A stretch of 7,944 nt of DNA from Lentihominibacter faecis (GCF_014306095.1 NZ_JACRWC010000087.1:1-7944), one strand, 5' to 3'. Positions 1 through 6,015 are shown, counted from the stretch's first letter. Numbers and translations are program-made. The notes: generated by a model not told the origin, from the letters alone.

Positions 1-75
1 TTTTAGCGATATTTGCAGAATTATATTCGCTGATCCCAGCGATAGCCGAGCAAATCCATGAAGGAGTTATTACGT

Positions 76-343
76 CACGCTGATTTCATCCTTGAACTCC
101 CTCGCAGTAAGGCTCACAGGATGAAAACGTGTTAAAAGAGTACTCTGCCAGGGATTTTCAGAGGCTTCCTTCGATGTCCACCTCAGGATTTCATCCTACA
201 ACGCCAGGTTCATTGTGATGAAGGATGAAACGTCTTAAAATATTTCCATTCAAGCGAACCATTCTACTTGTAAAACAGATAACACGCTAGAACTTCATCC
301 CACTAGCACTATACCCGTGGGATATAGGGATGAAATCAGCGTG
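76..343. repeat. 16-bp perfect inverted repeat within the octamer array
   Basis: CACGCTGATTTCATCC at 76-91 is the exact reverse complement of 328-343. Both include the array octamer plus eight further bases, so these two sites share a longer core than the rest. They enclose the first three evenly spaced motif pairs and may mark the limits of one repeat block. Whether they are functional ends or just best-conserved copies cannot be told from the sequence. Confidence 0.6.
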
Positions 344-462
344 ATAAACGTCATGGAAGAATCCAATTATTCTTACACCAAGAAACTTTGACTAGCCATT
401 TTTAGAGTTAGGATGAAGGGGGATAGGGATGATGAATCCATAGCTTAGCGTTGGCAGCGTTA

Positions 463-500
463 GGATGAAAATTTACCAAAATTTAGGCAGATTTTCATCC
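463..500. repeat. 10-bp-arm inverted repeat in the array
   Basis: GGATGAAAAT (463-472) and ATTTTCATCC (491-500) are perfect inverted arms around an 18-nt centre. This pair has the opposite polarity and tighter spacing than the TTTCATCC-N27-GGATGAAA pairs around it. It could form a hairpin in DNA or RNA, or be a dyad binding site. It lacks an adjacent T-run, so I do not call it a terminator. Confidence 0.55.
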
Positions 501-671
501 CTATTAGCCAGCACCGCAAGTTTAAAGATGAAAGGCCTTAAAGCGCAGGTCGATTTCACCCGGTTTCATCGTTATTTCGGGAATTAAGCCCGTTAAGGAT
601 GAATCGACCGTCGAAGCAGCTCTAATCAGGTCAGTCCTGCAGCCCTGGATCACCAGAATCCCGGGTGCAGA

Positions 672-735
672 AAACGGGAGATCCAACGACGGTGGTCTGC
701 TGACATGCAATCCACTCATTTTGAATCTCCCGTTT
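672..735 (-). terminator. Inverted repeat downstream of the LRR gene, possible 3' end structure
   Basis: AAACGGGAGAT (672-682) and ATCTCCCGTTT (725-735) are perfect 11-bp arms separated by 42 nt, starting 31 nt past the LRR stop codon. On the minus strand the distal arm ends in TTTT, so it may act as a terminator or 3' stabilising hairpin for the surface-protein transcript. The loop is longer than in standard intrinsic terminators. It may instead mark the boundary of the octamer-repeat region, which begins just beyond. Confidence 0.4.
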
Positions 736-766
736 CGTTATTGCGTATTAAGTTTTGCTATTTTAT

Positions 767-3700
767 CTATCTGCTCTTATACAGCTTTCTGCCACAAAAT
801 ACGATCCCTGCTGCTGCAGCCAGCATCAGCACTGCCAGCATGCCGATCGGCATTGTATCGCCGGTCTTGGTGCCGTTGGCGGAACCGTCCTGCGATACCG
901 TTGTCGGTGGAGCTGTCTTTTCTTTGACTACCACGTTGATCGACTTCTCCACTGAGGCTCCGTCTTTATCCGTTACCTCATACGTCACGCTATAAAGACC
1001 AGCCTTGGATGTATCTACGGTGTTTTTCACGATCTCGATCTGATCCGTCAGGTCTCCATCTTCTTTATCAGTCGCCGTTACGCCACTCTTCGGATCGAAG
1101 TTATCTCCAACCGTCAAAGTCTTGTCTTCCGCATTGATGACAGGGACTTCATTCAAAGCGACCCATTTCATGTGGACTTTCAGCGTTACGTTAATACCTT
1201 CGATCGTATTATAGTTGTCTGTATCAACCGGCGTATATGTTACGGTGAACGTATTGGTTCCCGGGTTGCCTACAGAAGTAGTTGTAGGCTGTTCCCAAGT
1301 AAAGCCTTCCGGCAGCTTCACTTTTGCCAGAGTCTGCCCTTCGATGGCTTCCAGATTCTGTGGCACCTTGTATGATGGATTCGCTTTCGCTATGGTAAAG
1401 TTCACATAATCAGAGTCTGCACTTGCATGGGTATCATCTTCTGCCACAGTTGCCTTCACCCTGTATTCACCGACATATACCGGTGCCGCATCAAGATCTG
1501 TCCAGTGATCTCCATCCTTCTGCTGATAAACAAATGTGATAGCTCCTGTGCTGCCTGTTACAGTACAATTATCTGCTGTCAATTCGATCTGGTTGCCATC
1601 GTAAGTCTTGTTATCAACTGAGTTTAATGTGATGGTGGAATGAGCTTTTTCTCCCCATTTCGCATAGTAGGTCTTACCTGCCGTTGGAGCAGTACTTACA
1701 GCAGTACCATCGCAACCTTTATTATCATACCAGCCTAAGAACTTGTGATTTTCCTTGATTGGCGTTGCAAGGGTATCCGTTGTAAAATCTGTATTTTTAG
1801 CGAACGTACCTCCGTTAGTCACAGCGTAAACCGCATTTCTTGTACGATCTGCCTTGTCGCTAGGATCAACAGCAGTATAGATGGAGCTGGTTCCTACCGG
1901 CAAGTACGGCACAACTGTATCATCAGGAAGATAGAACGTGCGCGCGATTTCCCGATAGTTAGTATGATCCCAATGCTGGCTAAAGCACCATTTTCCAAAT
2001 ACACTTGTGTTTAAATTCTTTGTGTCCCATCCGCTTAAATCATAAGTAATCTTTTTATTCGTCGGTTCCGCGTTAAAGAAAAATGCCTGCTGGCCTACTG
2101 TCACACCGGAGGGAATGTAAAAGTACGGTACTTCAGAATTTACGAATGCACCGCCGCCAATAGTCGTCAGCTTGGAATTTGGTGAAATATCAACTTTGAT
2201 CAACTTACTGCACTTGCAAAATGCATTGTTTCCGATCTCGGTCACTGCATCAGGAATTGCGATTTCCGTTAAAGCCGTGCACCCCTCAAATGCGCTCCGT
2301 CCTAACGTTTTGAGTGCAGTAGCCTTTTCCAGATGAACTGCAGCCAGACTTGTGCATCCATTAAACGCATGATTTCCGATTGATGTTAACCCCTCGGATA
2401 ATTCGATGGATTTCAGCGAGGTACATTCTTTAAATGTATTGTCTGCAATTGATGTTACTCCTTTGCCAAGGGATACTGTTTCCAGCACTTCAAATCCTGA
2501 CAGCAATCCGTTCGGGACATTGGTCACACCGTCGCCCAGCACAACGTTTTTCAGAGTCGTTTTCGAGCCACTTAAACTGAAATCCGATAAATCACCATTT
2601 TCGACTGTAAAGCTTGTCAACTTCGCGCCATCATTATCGAAACCATGGGTGCTGTTATTCCAGCTTCCATTGAACAGGCTCCCCGGAAGTTTTAAATCTT
2701 TAGTACCTTCGATGTTCACGGTCGTCAAGGCTGAGCAACCCTGGAATACGTTATTGTCCAAAGTTTCAACAGCACCTAGTTCTACACTGGTCAAACCAGT
2801 CTGAATAAAAGCAGAATTTCTAAGGTTTTTCAATGCGTCCGGGAATGTAAAGCTTGCTAATTTACCGCATTGAGCAAATGCATTTCTGTCGATCGTTTCC
2901 AGCTTTGAATCAGCTTTATCCGCCTGCACCTCAGCAAGTTTGGAACATTGGGAAAACATTCTGTAAGGAATGATCGTCACGGAGTCATCCAGCGTTACTT
3001 TCTCCAAAGCTGCACAGCCTTGAAATGCGGAGGACTGCAGGTCACCGTTCTGTTGATAGAATTCCACCTTGCCCGGAACTGTAAGCTCCGTCAAGTTTGG
3101 CATATAAGAAAACACATATGCGCCAGCGCGGGTCAGGTTGCTACTTTCAAAGTCGATCGAGCTGAAACCCGTTCCTCTGAATGCAGCTGTCATAACACCT
3201 GTGATATTTTCAGGAAATACTAATTTTCCAGCAGGATAAGTCGTTGCTCCGTTTTTACACTGATCCAGTTTTTCGCAATAGTCAAACATACCGAACGGTA
3301 CGAAAGAACCGGTCGCCGTCTGTTCAGTTACGTATCCGTCAGAAATGTTCTTCGGGTTAAAACCAGCCCAGTCAACTACTTCGACTTTGGAACAGTGGGA
3401 ATACAGATTATCGCCGTAATCCGTCACATTTTTATAAAATCCGATAGCCGTAATCCCAGTATATGCAAACGCATAGTCTCCTAATCCAGTGACCTTGTCA
3501 CCGATCTCGATATTGGTAATCGGGAACAGTTTTGTCGTGGCATCGGCACTCAGAGTCTGATACCACGGTGCTGCCTCGGCAATATTAATATTTTTGCCTA
3601 CTGGAGCCTTATAATCCGCCATCGCTCCACTTCCGTCAATCGTCAGCGTATACGTTGGATTGGCAGCGTCACTATTATTCTGCGTCAGCTTCCACGTCAC

Positions 3701-3850
3701 ATGATCGTTTCCTGTCGCTCCGCAATACCCAGAAGTCGCAGCACTGCTTCCAGTGCCGCCTGTCGCATCCGCGAAACTAAACGACGGGATCATGGTCACC
3801 AGCATCATCAGACTCAGCATCAGTGCCAGTACTAATTTTCTCTTCTTCAT
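767..3850 (-). CDS. Secreted BspA-type leucine-rich-repeat surface protein (putative adhesin)
   Basis: A 1027-aa cell-surface protein, probably mediating contact with host tissue, other cells or substrate. Residues 1-27 are a signal peptide (KKRK, hydrophobic core, likely cut after SFA). Residues ~40-115 form the usual N-terminal lead of this family (CGATG, LTIDGSGAM, APWY). Residues ~118-600 are LRR_5/BspA-like repeats of the form 'AFxxCxxLxxVxLxxxVTxIxxxAF'. Residues ~675-735 resemble an InlB B-repeat (FLGWYD, TYYAKWG). Residues ~738-892 resemble YDG/MBG-type beta domains (TYDG, TYTPVDTDNYN). Residues ~903-977 resemble a DUF5011/HYR-like Ig fold (DKEDGDLTDQI, GLYSVTYEVTDKDG). The C-terminus has TKTGDT (994-999), a hydrophobic helix (1001-1019) and RKLYKSR, resembling a degenerate sortase signal. 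The start has an AAAGGA site 7 nt upstream. The gene lies 41 nt after the IS3-like regulator and is probably cotranscribed with it, so it is the likely output of the invertible promoter. Ligand unknown. Confidence 0.9.
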   Translation of the reverse strand: MKKRKLVLALMLSLMMLVTMIPSFSFADATGGTGSSAATSGYCGATGNDHVTWKLTQNNSDAANPTYTLTIDGSGAMADYKAPVGKNINIAEAAPWYQTLSADATTKLFPITNIEIGDKVTGLGDYAFAYTGITAIGFYKNVTDYGDNLYSHCSKVEVVDWAGFNPKNISDGYVTEQTATGSFVPFGMFDYCEKLDQCKNGATTYPAGKLVFPENITGVMTAAFRGTGFSSIDFESSNLTRAGAYVFSYMPNLTELTVPGKVEFYQQNGDLQSSAFQGCAALEKVTLDDSVTIIPYRMFSQCSKLAEVQADKADSKLETIDRNAFAQCGKLASFTFPDALKNLRNSAFIQTGLTSVELGAVETLDNNVFQGCSALTTVNIEGTKDLKLPGSLFNGSWNNSTHGFDNDGAKLTSFTVENGDLSDFSLSGSKTTLKNVVLGDGVTNVPNGLLSGFEVLETVSLGKGVTSIADNTFKECTSLKSIELSEGLTSIGNHAFNGCTSLAAVHLEKATALKTLGRSAFEGCTALTEIAIPDAVTEIGNNAFCKCSKLIKVDISPNSKLTTIGGGAFVNSEVPYFYIPSGVTVGQQAFFFNAEPTNKKITYDLSGWDTKNLNTSVFGKWCFSQHWDHTNYREIARTFYLPDDTVVPYLPVGTSSIYTAVDPSDKADRTRNAVYAVTNGGTFAKNTDFTTDTLATPIKENHKFLGWYDNKGCDGTAVSTAPTAGKTYYAKWGEKAHSTITLNSVDNKTYDGNQIELTADNCTVTGSTGAITFVYQQKDGDHWTDLDAAPVYVGEYRVKATVAEDDTHASADSDYVNFTIAKANPSYKVPQNLEAIEGQTLAKVKLPEGFTWEQPTTTSVGNPGTNTFTVTYTPVDTDNYNTIEGINVTLKVHMKWVALNEVPVINAEDKTLTVGDNFDPKSGVTATDKEDGDLTDQIEIVKNTVDTSKAGLYSVTYEVTDKDGASVEKSINVVVKEKTAPPTTVSQDGSANGTKTGDTMPIGMLAVLMLAAAAGIVFCGRKLYKSR

Positions 3851-3891
3851 CGTTTTATCCTTTCAATCCTACTATAACTACCGTTTTATTG

Positions 3892-4518
3892 CTATTCACC
3901 GCTGTCACCATGGTTATCTGTCATACGCTGCGCGCCCCGCTCTCTTCGCCGCTTGTTCTGGTAATACAGACTCCGGCTGATCCCTGCTGTCTCGCAAAGA
4001 TGGGTCACACAGTTCCGGCATTCTTCCTTCTCTGCCACGTCGCTTATGATCTGGCAGATCACCTCATGATCTCTTCCCTCCGGGCTTAACTGGATGCCTC
4101 TTCTACAAAGCTCCCGAAAAAACTCCACTTCCGCCCGCAGCATCCGTATGGTCTTTTCCTGCTCTCTGCATTGGTCTACAAGCTTCCTCTTATTGCTTTG
4201 GGTCTGCTCCGGGTCGTACGCCTGCTCTTCCCCATCTTTTCCTTTATGCAAAACAGCCTCCCGGCTTCCCAGCGTCCCGCTTTCATAAGATTCCTTCCAG
4301 CGGGCACAAGCTCTCTCGATCCTCTTCGACCCCAGCATGTCGATATCAAAGCCCGCATCCCGAAAGATCTGCACCGGGCGTCTTCCTGCAGTATATTCTC
4401 CCATAAAGAGCTGCTTGAATTCTCTGGAATAGGAGATACTCGTCCGGTTAACATCTGTCACATATGGATTTTGAAGCAGGCGATCCATTTCCTCTTCGGT
4501 GAATCTCCCTCGCCCCAT
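3892..4518 (-). CDS. IS3 OrfA/OrfB-N-like HTH protein, probably a domesticated regulator
   Basis: A 208-aa protein related to IS3-family transposase DNA-binding parts. Residues ~28-76 look like an OrfA-type HTH (SREFKQLFMGEYTAGRRPVQIFRDAGFDID, then RIERACARWKESY). Residues ~108-140 form a leucine/isoleucine heptad coiled coil, as in OrfA. Residues ~166-193 (VTHLCETAGISRSLYYQNKRRRE) match the N-terminal HTH of OrfB. The protein ends there, with no DDE integrase core, so it cannot transpose. I infer a retained DNA-binding function. The start at 4518 is chosen over the upstream in-frame ATG at 4584 because a GGAAAGGGGG site lies 6 nt upstream, and because the 4584 ATG lies inside the segment predicted to invert. 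The gene begins 26 nt from the left inverted repeat and is followed by the LRR gene after 41 nt. Targets are unknown; its own promoter region or the octamer array are candidates. A decayed IS remnant is possible, but the intact frame and operon position argue against it. Confidence 0.72.
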   Translation of the reverse strand: MGRGRFTEEEMDRLLQNPYVTDVNRTSISYSREFKQLFMGEYTAGRRPVQIFRDAGFDIDMLGSKRIERACARWKESYESGTLGSREAVLHKGKDGEEQAYDPEQTQSNKRKLVDQCREQEKTIRMLRAEVEFFRELCRRGIQLSPEGRDHEVICQIISDVAEKEECRNCVTHLCETAGISRSLYYQNKRRRERGAQRMTDNHGDSGE

Positions 4519-4544
4519 GCAAAGCCCCCTTTCCTTTTTTCTTT

Positions 4545-4565
4545 GACAAAATGAATATTTTGTCC
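4545..4565 (+). repeat. Left inverted repeat (IR-L), putative recombination site
   Basis: The site has palindromic arms GACAAAAT and ATTTTGTC(C) around the asymmetric centre GAAT. It is identical over 21 bp to the reverse complement of the right repeat. Short inverted arms around a small asymmetric centre are typical of tyrosine recombinase core sites, where the centre sets polarity. It lies between the regulator's ribosome binding site and the invertible segment. Confidence 0.8.
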
Positions 4566-4610
4566 GCGATCTAAAGCCTTGCAATAACTGAAGATCCGCT
4601 GTGTTTAAAC

Positions 4611-4648
4611 ATCAGGCGTCCTGATCTTGACTGATCATCAGGATTTTT
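4611..4648 (+). terminator. Overlapping hairpins with T-run, weak rightward terminator or attenuator-like structure
   Basis: ATCAGG (4611-4616) can pair with CCTGAT (4620-4625) across a 3-nt loop. The same CCTGAT can instead pair with ATCAGG at 4637-4642, which is followed directly by ATTTTTA. The two hairpins are mutually exclusive. Read rightward, the second resembles a weak intrinsic terminator; after inversion it would face leftward and could stop recombinase read-through into the operon. The stems are only 6 bp, so function is uncertain. Confidence 0.4.
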
Positions 4649-4702
4649 ACAAAAAAGGAATGCAGGATCAAAAAAGTCTGATTAGAAATGCTTTCAGGCA
4701 TG

Positions 4703-4735
4703 ATAAAAAATCGTTCTGATTTTCCCGGAACGATT
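4703..4735 (-). terminator. Intrinsic terminator inside the invertible segment, leftward
   Basis: On the minus strand the stem AATCGTTC / GAACGATT (8 bp, 11-nt loop) runs into a six-T tract. In the sequenced orientation it would stop transcripts leaving the recombinase gene before they reach the regulator/LRR operon. It sits 2 nt to the left of the -35 of the first rightward promoter, so it separates the promoter half of the segment from the operon. Confidence 0.65.
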
Positions 4736-4737
4736 CT

Positions 4738-4765
4738 TTGTCATACGCTAATACAGAAAGATAAT
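4738..4765 (+). promoter_or_regulatory. Promoter candidate P1 in the inverton, rightward
   Basis: TTGTCA (4738-4743), a 16-nt spacer and GATAAT (4760-4765): each hexamer matches the sigma-70 consensus at 5 of 6 positions. It points right, away from the regulator/LRR operon in this orientation. An AAGTT-N5-AACTT dyad at 4773-4787, just downstream, could be an operator. Confidence 0.5.
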
Positions 4766-4810
4766 CCCCTCCAAGTTAACAAAACTTATCTAGAATTTGC
4801 ATGTTATTAC

Positions 4811-4839
4811 TTGCAGGTAGTAGGGGGGTATGGTAATAT
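4811..4839 (+). promoter_or_regulatory. Promoter candidate P2 in the inverton, rightward, extended -10
   Basis: TTGCAG (4811-4816), a 17-nt spacer and TAATAT (4834-4839), with TATGG directly before the -10 matching the extended -10 pattern TRTGN. Transcription would start near 4846 and, as sequenced, cross the right repeat and run antisense into the recombinase gene. After inversion the leader would be roughly 90 nt (segment end, repeat, regulator ribosome binding site) and transcription would enter the regulator and LRR genes. In that leader I see no upstream in-frame ATG, which supports the 4518 start. Confidence 0.65.
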
Positions 4840-4885
4840 AGTGTTATTAATTAAGTAGTAAATTAGTCAACATTTGCAGAAAAGA

Positions 4886-4907
4886 GGACAAAATATTCAT
4901 TTTGTCC
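4886..4907 (-). repeat. Right inverted repeat (IR-R), putative recombination site
   Basis: Arms GGACAAAAT and ATTTTGTCC (9 bp, perfect) flank the centre ATTC, the reverse complement of the GAAT centre in the left repeat. The two sites are therefore in inverted polarity, as needed for inversion and not deletion. It overlaps the last codons (R-T-K-stop) of the recombinase gene. Since the repeats are identical, inversion would leave that stop codon unchanged. Confidence 0.8.
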
Positions 4908-5784
4908 GCTGCACCAGCCCAAGGCGGGCTATTTTTTTTGCGTAAACATCTTCCGTGGATACCAGATAGATCCGCGTGGTCTCGATGCTGCTGTGGCCCA
5001 GCATGTTGGCGAGGGCCGAAATGTCACGGGAAGCACGGTAAAAACACCGGGCAAAGAGATGACGCAGATTATGAGGAAACACCTTTTCCCTGGCGACGCC
5101 TGCTGCCCCACAGAGAGCTTTCATCTTCGCCCAGATCTGTCTTCGATCAAGCCGCCGGCCGCCTGTCGTCAGGAAAAGCTCCCCTGATCCGATCCCCTTT
5201 TTCCGGGCATATTTCTGCAGCTTCCGACAAAGCTGCCCCGGGATCAGGATCGTTCTCAGTTTTCCTTTTAAAGAGATCTGCGTGCGGCCCTTTGCAGCGG
5301 CTTCCCGAGTGATATAGCGCACTTCGCTTACCCGGATCCCCGTAGCGCATATGGTCTCCATCAAAAGCACCAACTGCTCATCACCTTTTCTGCGTGCGGC
5401 GGAAATCAGCTTTTCATATTCTGTTTTTGTCAACTCACGGTCACTGCTGCGAAAAAAAGACTTTTGCAGCCGGATCGCCTTGATACGAAGATCCTGCCAG
5501 CACATAAACTTGAAATACGTATTGACTGCAGCCAGCATAGAGTTGACCGTCGACGGGGCGCGACCGCTTTGCAGGAGATACTGTTTCCACCGGACGGCAG
5601 TGTTCTTGGTGACCTCGCAGCAGGAAAATCCTGACGGAACGGAGCTTTGATCCTCGATCCAGGCAGCAAAATTCTTCACATCCCGCATATACTTTTCGAT
5701 CGTTCCTGCACTTCGCTCCTCCTGCTGCAGGAATCCCTGAAACCGGATCAGACTCTCCTCTGTTACATACCGATTTTCACTCAT
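4897..5784 (-). CDS. Tyrosine recombinase (phage-integrase/XerD-like), likely the invertase
   Basis: A 295-aa site-specific recombinase. Residues ~8-100 form the SAM-like core-binding domain (SLIRFQGFLQ, AGTIEKYMRDVKNFAAWI, STVNSMLAAVNTYFKF). Residues ~118-290 are the catalytic domain. All expected active-site residues are visible: R151 (ATGIRVSEV), K173 (SLKGKLRTI), H238 and R241 (PHNLRHLFA), H264 (MLGHSSIETT) and the nucleophile Y273 (RIYL). The protein is full length and looks active. The start has a GGGAGG site 7 nt upstream and a good promoter at 5809-5837. The gene ends inside the right inverted repeat, directly beside the predicted invertible promoter, so inverting that segment is the likely job. 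It does not sit with phage or conjugation genes, which argues against an integrase of a larger element. Xer-type chromosome resolution is unlikely given the context. Confidence 0.9.
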   Translation of the reverse strand: MSENRYVTEESLIRFQGFLQQEERSAGTIEKYMRDVKNFAAWIEDQSSVPSGFSCCEVTKNTAVRWKQYLLQSGRAPSTVNSMLAAVNTYFKFMCWQDLRIKAIRLQKSFFRSSDRELTKTEYEKLISAARRKGDEQLVLLMETICATGIRVSEVRYITREAAAKGRTQISLKGKLRTILIPGQLCRKLQKYARKKGIGSGELFLTTGGRRLDRRQIWAKMKALCGAAGVAREKVFPHNLRHLFARCFYRASRDISALANMLGHSSIETTRIYLVSTEDVYAKKIARLGLVQRTK

Positions 5785-5808
5785 GATATAACCTCCCGTT
5801 TTTGCCTC

Positions 5809-5837
5809 ACTATAGGGGATTTCGACTGGAATGGCAA
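5809..5837 (-). promoter_or_regulatory. Recombinase promoter
   Basis: Read on the minus strand: TTGCCA (5837-5832), a 17-nt spacer and TATAGT (5814-5809). Transcription would start near 5802, giving an ~18-nt leader with the GGGAGG ribosome binding site. It lies outside the invertible segment, so recombinase expression should not depend on segment orientation except through antisense transcription from the P1/P2 candidates. Confidence 0.65.
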
Positions 5838-5844
5838 GGGGAGC

Positions 5845-5870
5845 AAACCTTTACGTTAACGTTAAAGTTT
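5845..5870. promoter_or_regulatory. 26-bp palindrome upstream of the recombinase promoter, operator candidate
   Basis: The perfect core ACGTTAACGT (5853-5862) extends to a 26-bp dyad (AAAC...GTTT ends) with only two mismatched pairs. It is centred ~55 nt upstream of the predicted recombinase start point and ~70 nt before the SMR -35. The position suits an activator of the recombinase or a shared operator for the divergent genes. No T-run or loop suggests a terminator. Confidence 0.5.
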
Positions 5871-5924
5871 TGCGGGTTTTTCCATGACTTCTTAAGTTTT
5901 AAGACTGTTTGAGGTGAGATTTCC

Positions 5925-5955
5925 TTGACTTTACCGTAAGGGCAAGGTGTATAAG
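5925..5955 (+). promoter_or_regulatory. MerR-type promoter/operator for the SMR genes
   Basis: TTGACT (5925-5930) and TATAAG (5950-5955) are separated by 19 nt, the over-long spacer characteristic of promoters activated by MerR-family regulators by DNA distortion. The spacer region holds an imperfect dyad, ACTTTACC (5928-5935) against GGCAAGGT (5941-5948), 6 of 8 matched, the right place for a MerR dimer. No merR-like gene is in the window, so the regulator would be encoded elsewhere. Confidence 0.65.
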
Positions 5956-6015
5956 AAAAATGTTACAGGCAATCTACACAAAATAATTGCAACGGTTACA
6001 GACATGGAGGTAAGA

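Larger units (their letters stand above)
76..612. repeat. Array of GGATGAAA / TTTCATCC motifs in a non-coding region
   Basis: The octamer or a one-mismatch form starts near 84(-), 119(+), 189(-), 223(+), 293(-), 328(+), 411(+), 427(+), 463(+), 493(-), 526(+), 564(-) and 598(+), where + means GGATGAAA and - means TTTCATCC. Most form pairs TTTCATCC-N25 to N27-GGATGAAA (84/119, 189/223, 293/328, 493/526, 564/598). The first three pairs recur every 104-105 nt. Sequence between paired motifs is not conserved. Several + copies are followed by a degenerate CGTnTTAAA-like stretch, and several are preceded by GTTA. The density is far above chance for an 8-mer in 600 bp. Pairs could be dyad sites for a DNA-binding protein or RNA hairpins with 8-bp stems. 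No family is recognised and the function is unknown. Confidence 0.75.
4545..4907. other. Predicted invertible promoter segment (inverton)
   Basis: Two repeats in inverted orientation (4545-4565 and 4886-4907; 21 bp identical) enclose ~320 bp without a gene. The segment lies between a tyrosine recombinase gene and the regulator/LRR operon, 26 nt before the regulator start codon. Inside are two rightward sigma-70-like promoters (4738-4765 and 4811-4839), a leftward intrinsic terminator (4703-4735) and a weaker rightward hairpin plus T-run (4611-4648). In the orientation sequenced the best promoters point away from the operon. Inversion would put the 4811-4839 promoter about 90 nt upstream of the regulator ATG, facing it. 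The layout matches known recombinase-driven phase-variable promoters such as those inverted by tyrosine recombinases in Clostridioides difficile. Inversion itself is inferred. Confidence 0.8.

Noticed and set aside
76..612. The octamer array as a CRISPR array or integron attC sites
   Set aside because: Repeats are only 8 bp, alternate in orientation and have uneven spacing; no cas or integron integrase gene is present and the RYYYAAC/GTTRRRY attC pattern is not met.
522..719. 65-codon minus-strand frame with a plausible ribosome binding site
   Set aside because: It runs across the octamer repeats, has no recognisable domain and no membrane or signal segment; not enough support to call it a gene.
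767..3850. Numerous plus-strand open frames across the LRR gene and others antisense to the recombinase and hydrogenase
   Set aside because: They are shadows of well-supported genes, with no ribosome binding sites or recognisable protein content.
4519..4584. Upstream in-frame ATG at 4584 that would lengthen the IS3-like protein by 22 residues
   Set aside because: It lies inside the predicted invertible segment, its codons run through the inverted repeat, and the 4518 ATG has a strong ribosome binding site.
4545..4907. The segment as a MITE or small insertion sequence with terminal inverted repeats
   Set aside because: No target-site duplication is visible outside the repeats, each repeat is itself a palindrome with a polar centre as in recombinase sites, and a recombinase gene abuts it.
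5947..6015. Earlier GTG start for the first SMR gene
   Set aside because: It overlaps the MerR-type dyad and precedes the -10, so it could not be on the transcript; GGAGG supports 6016.
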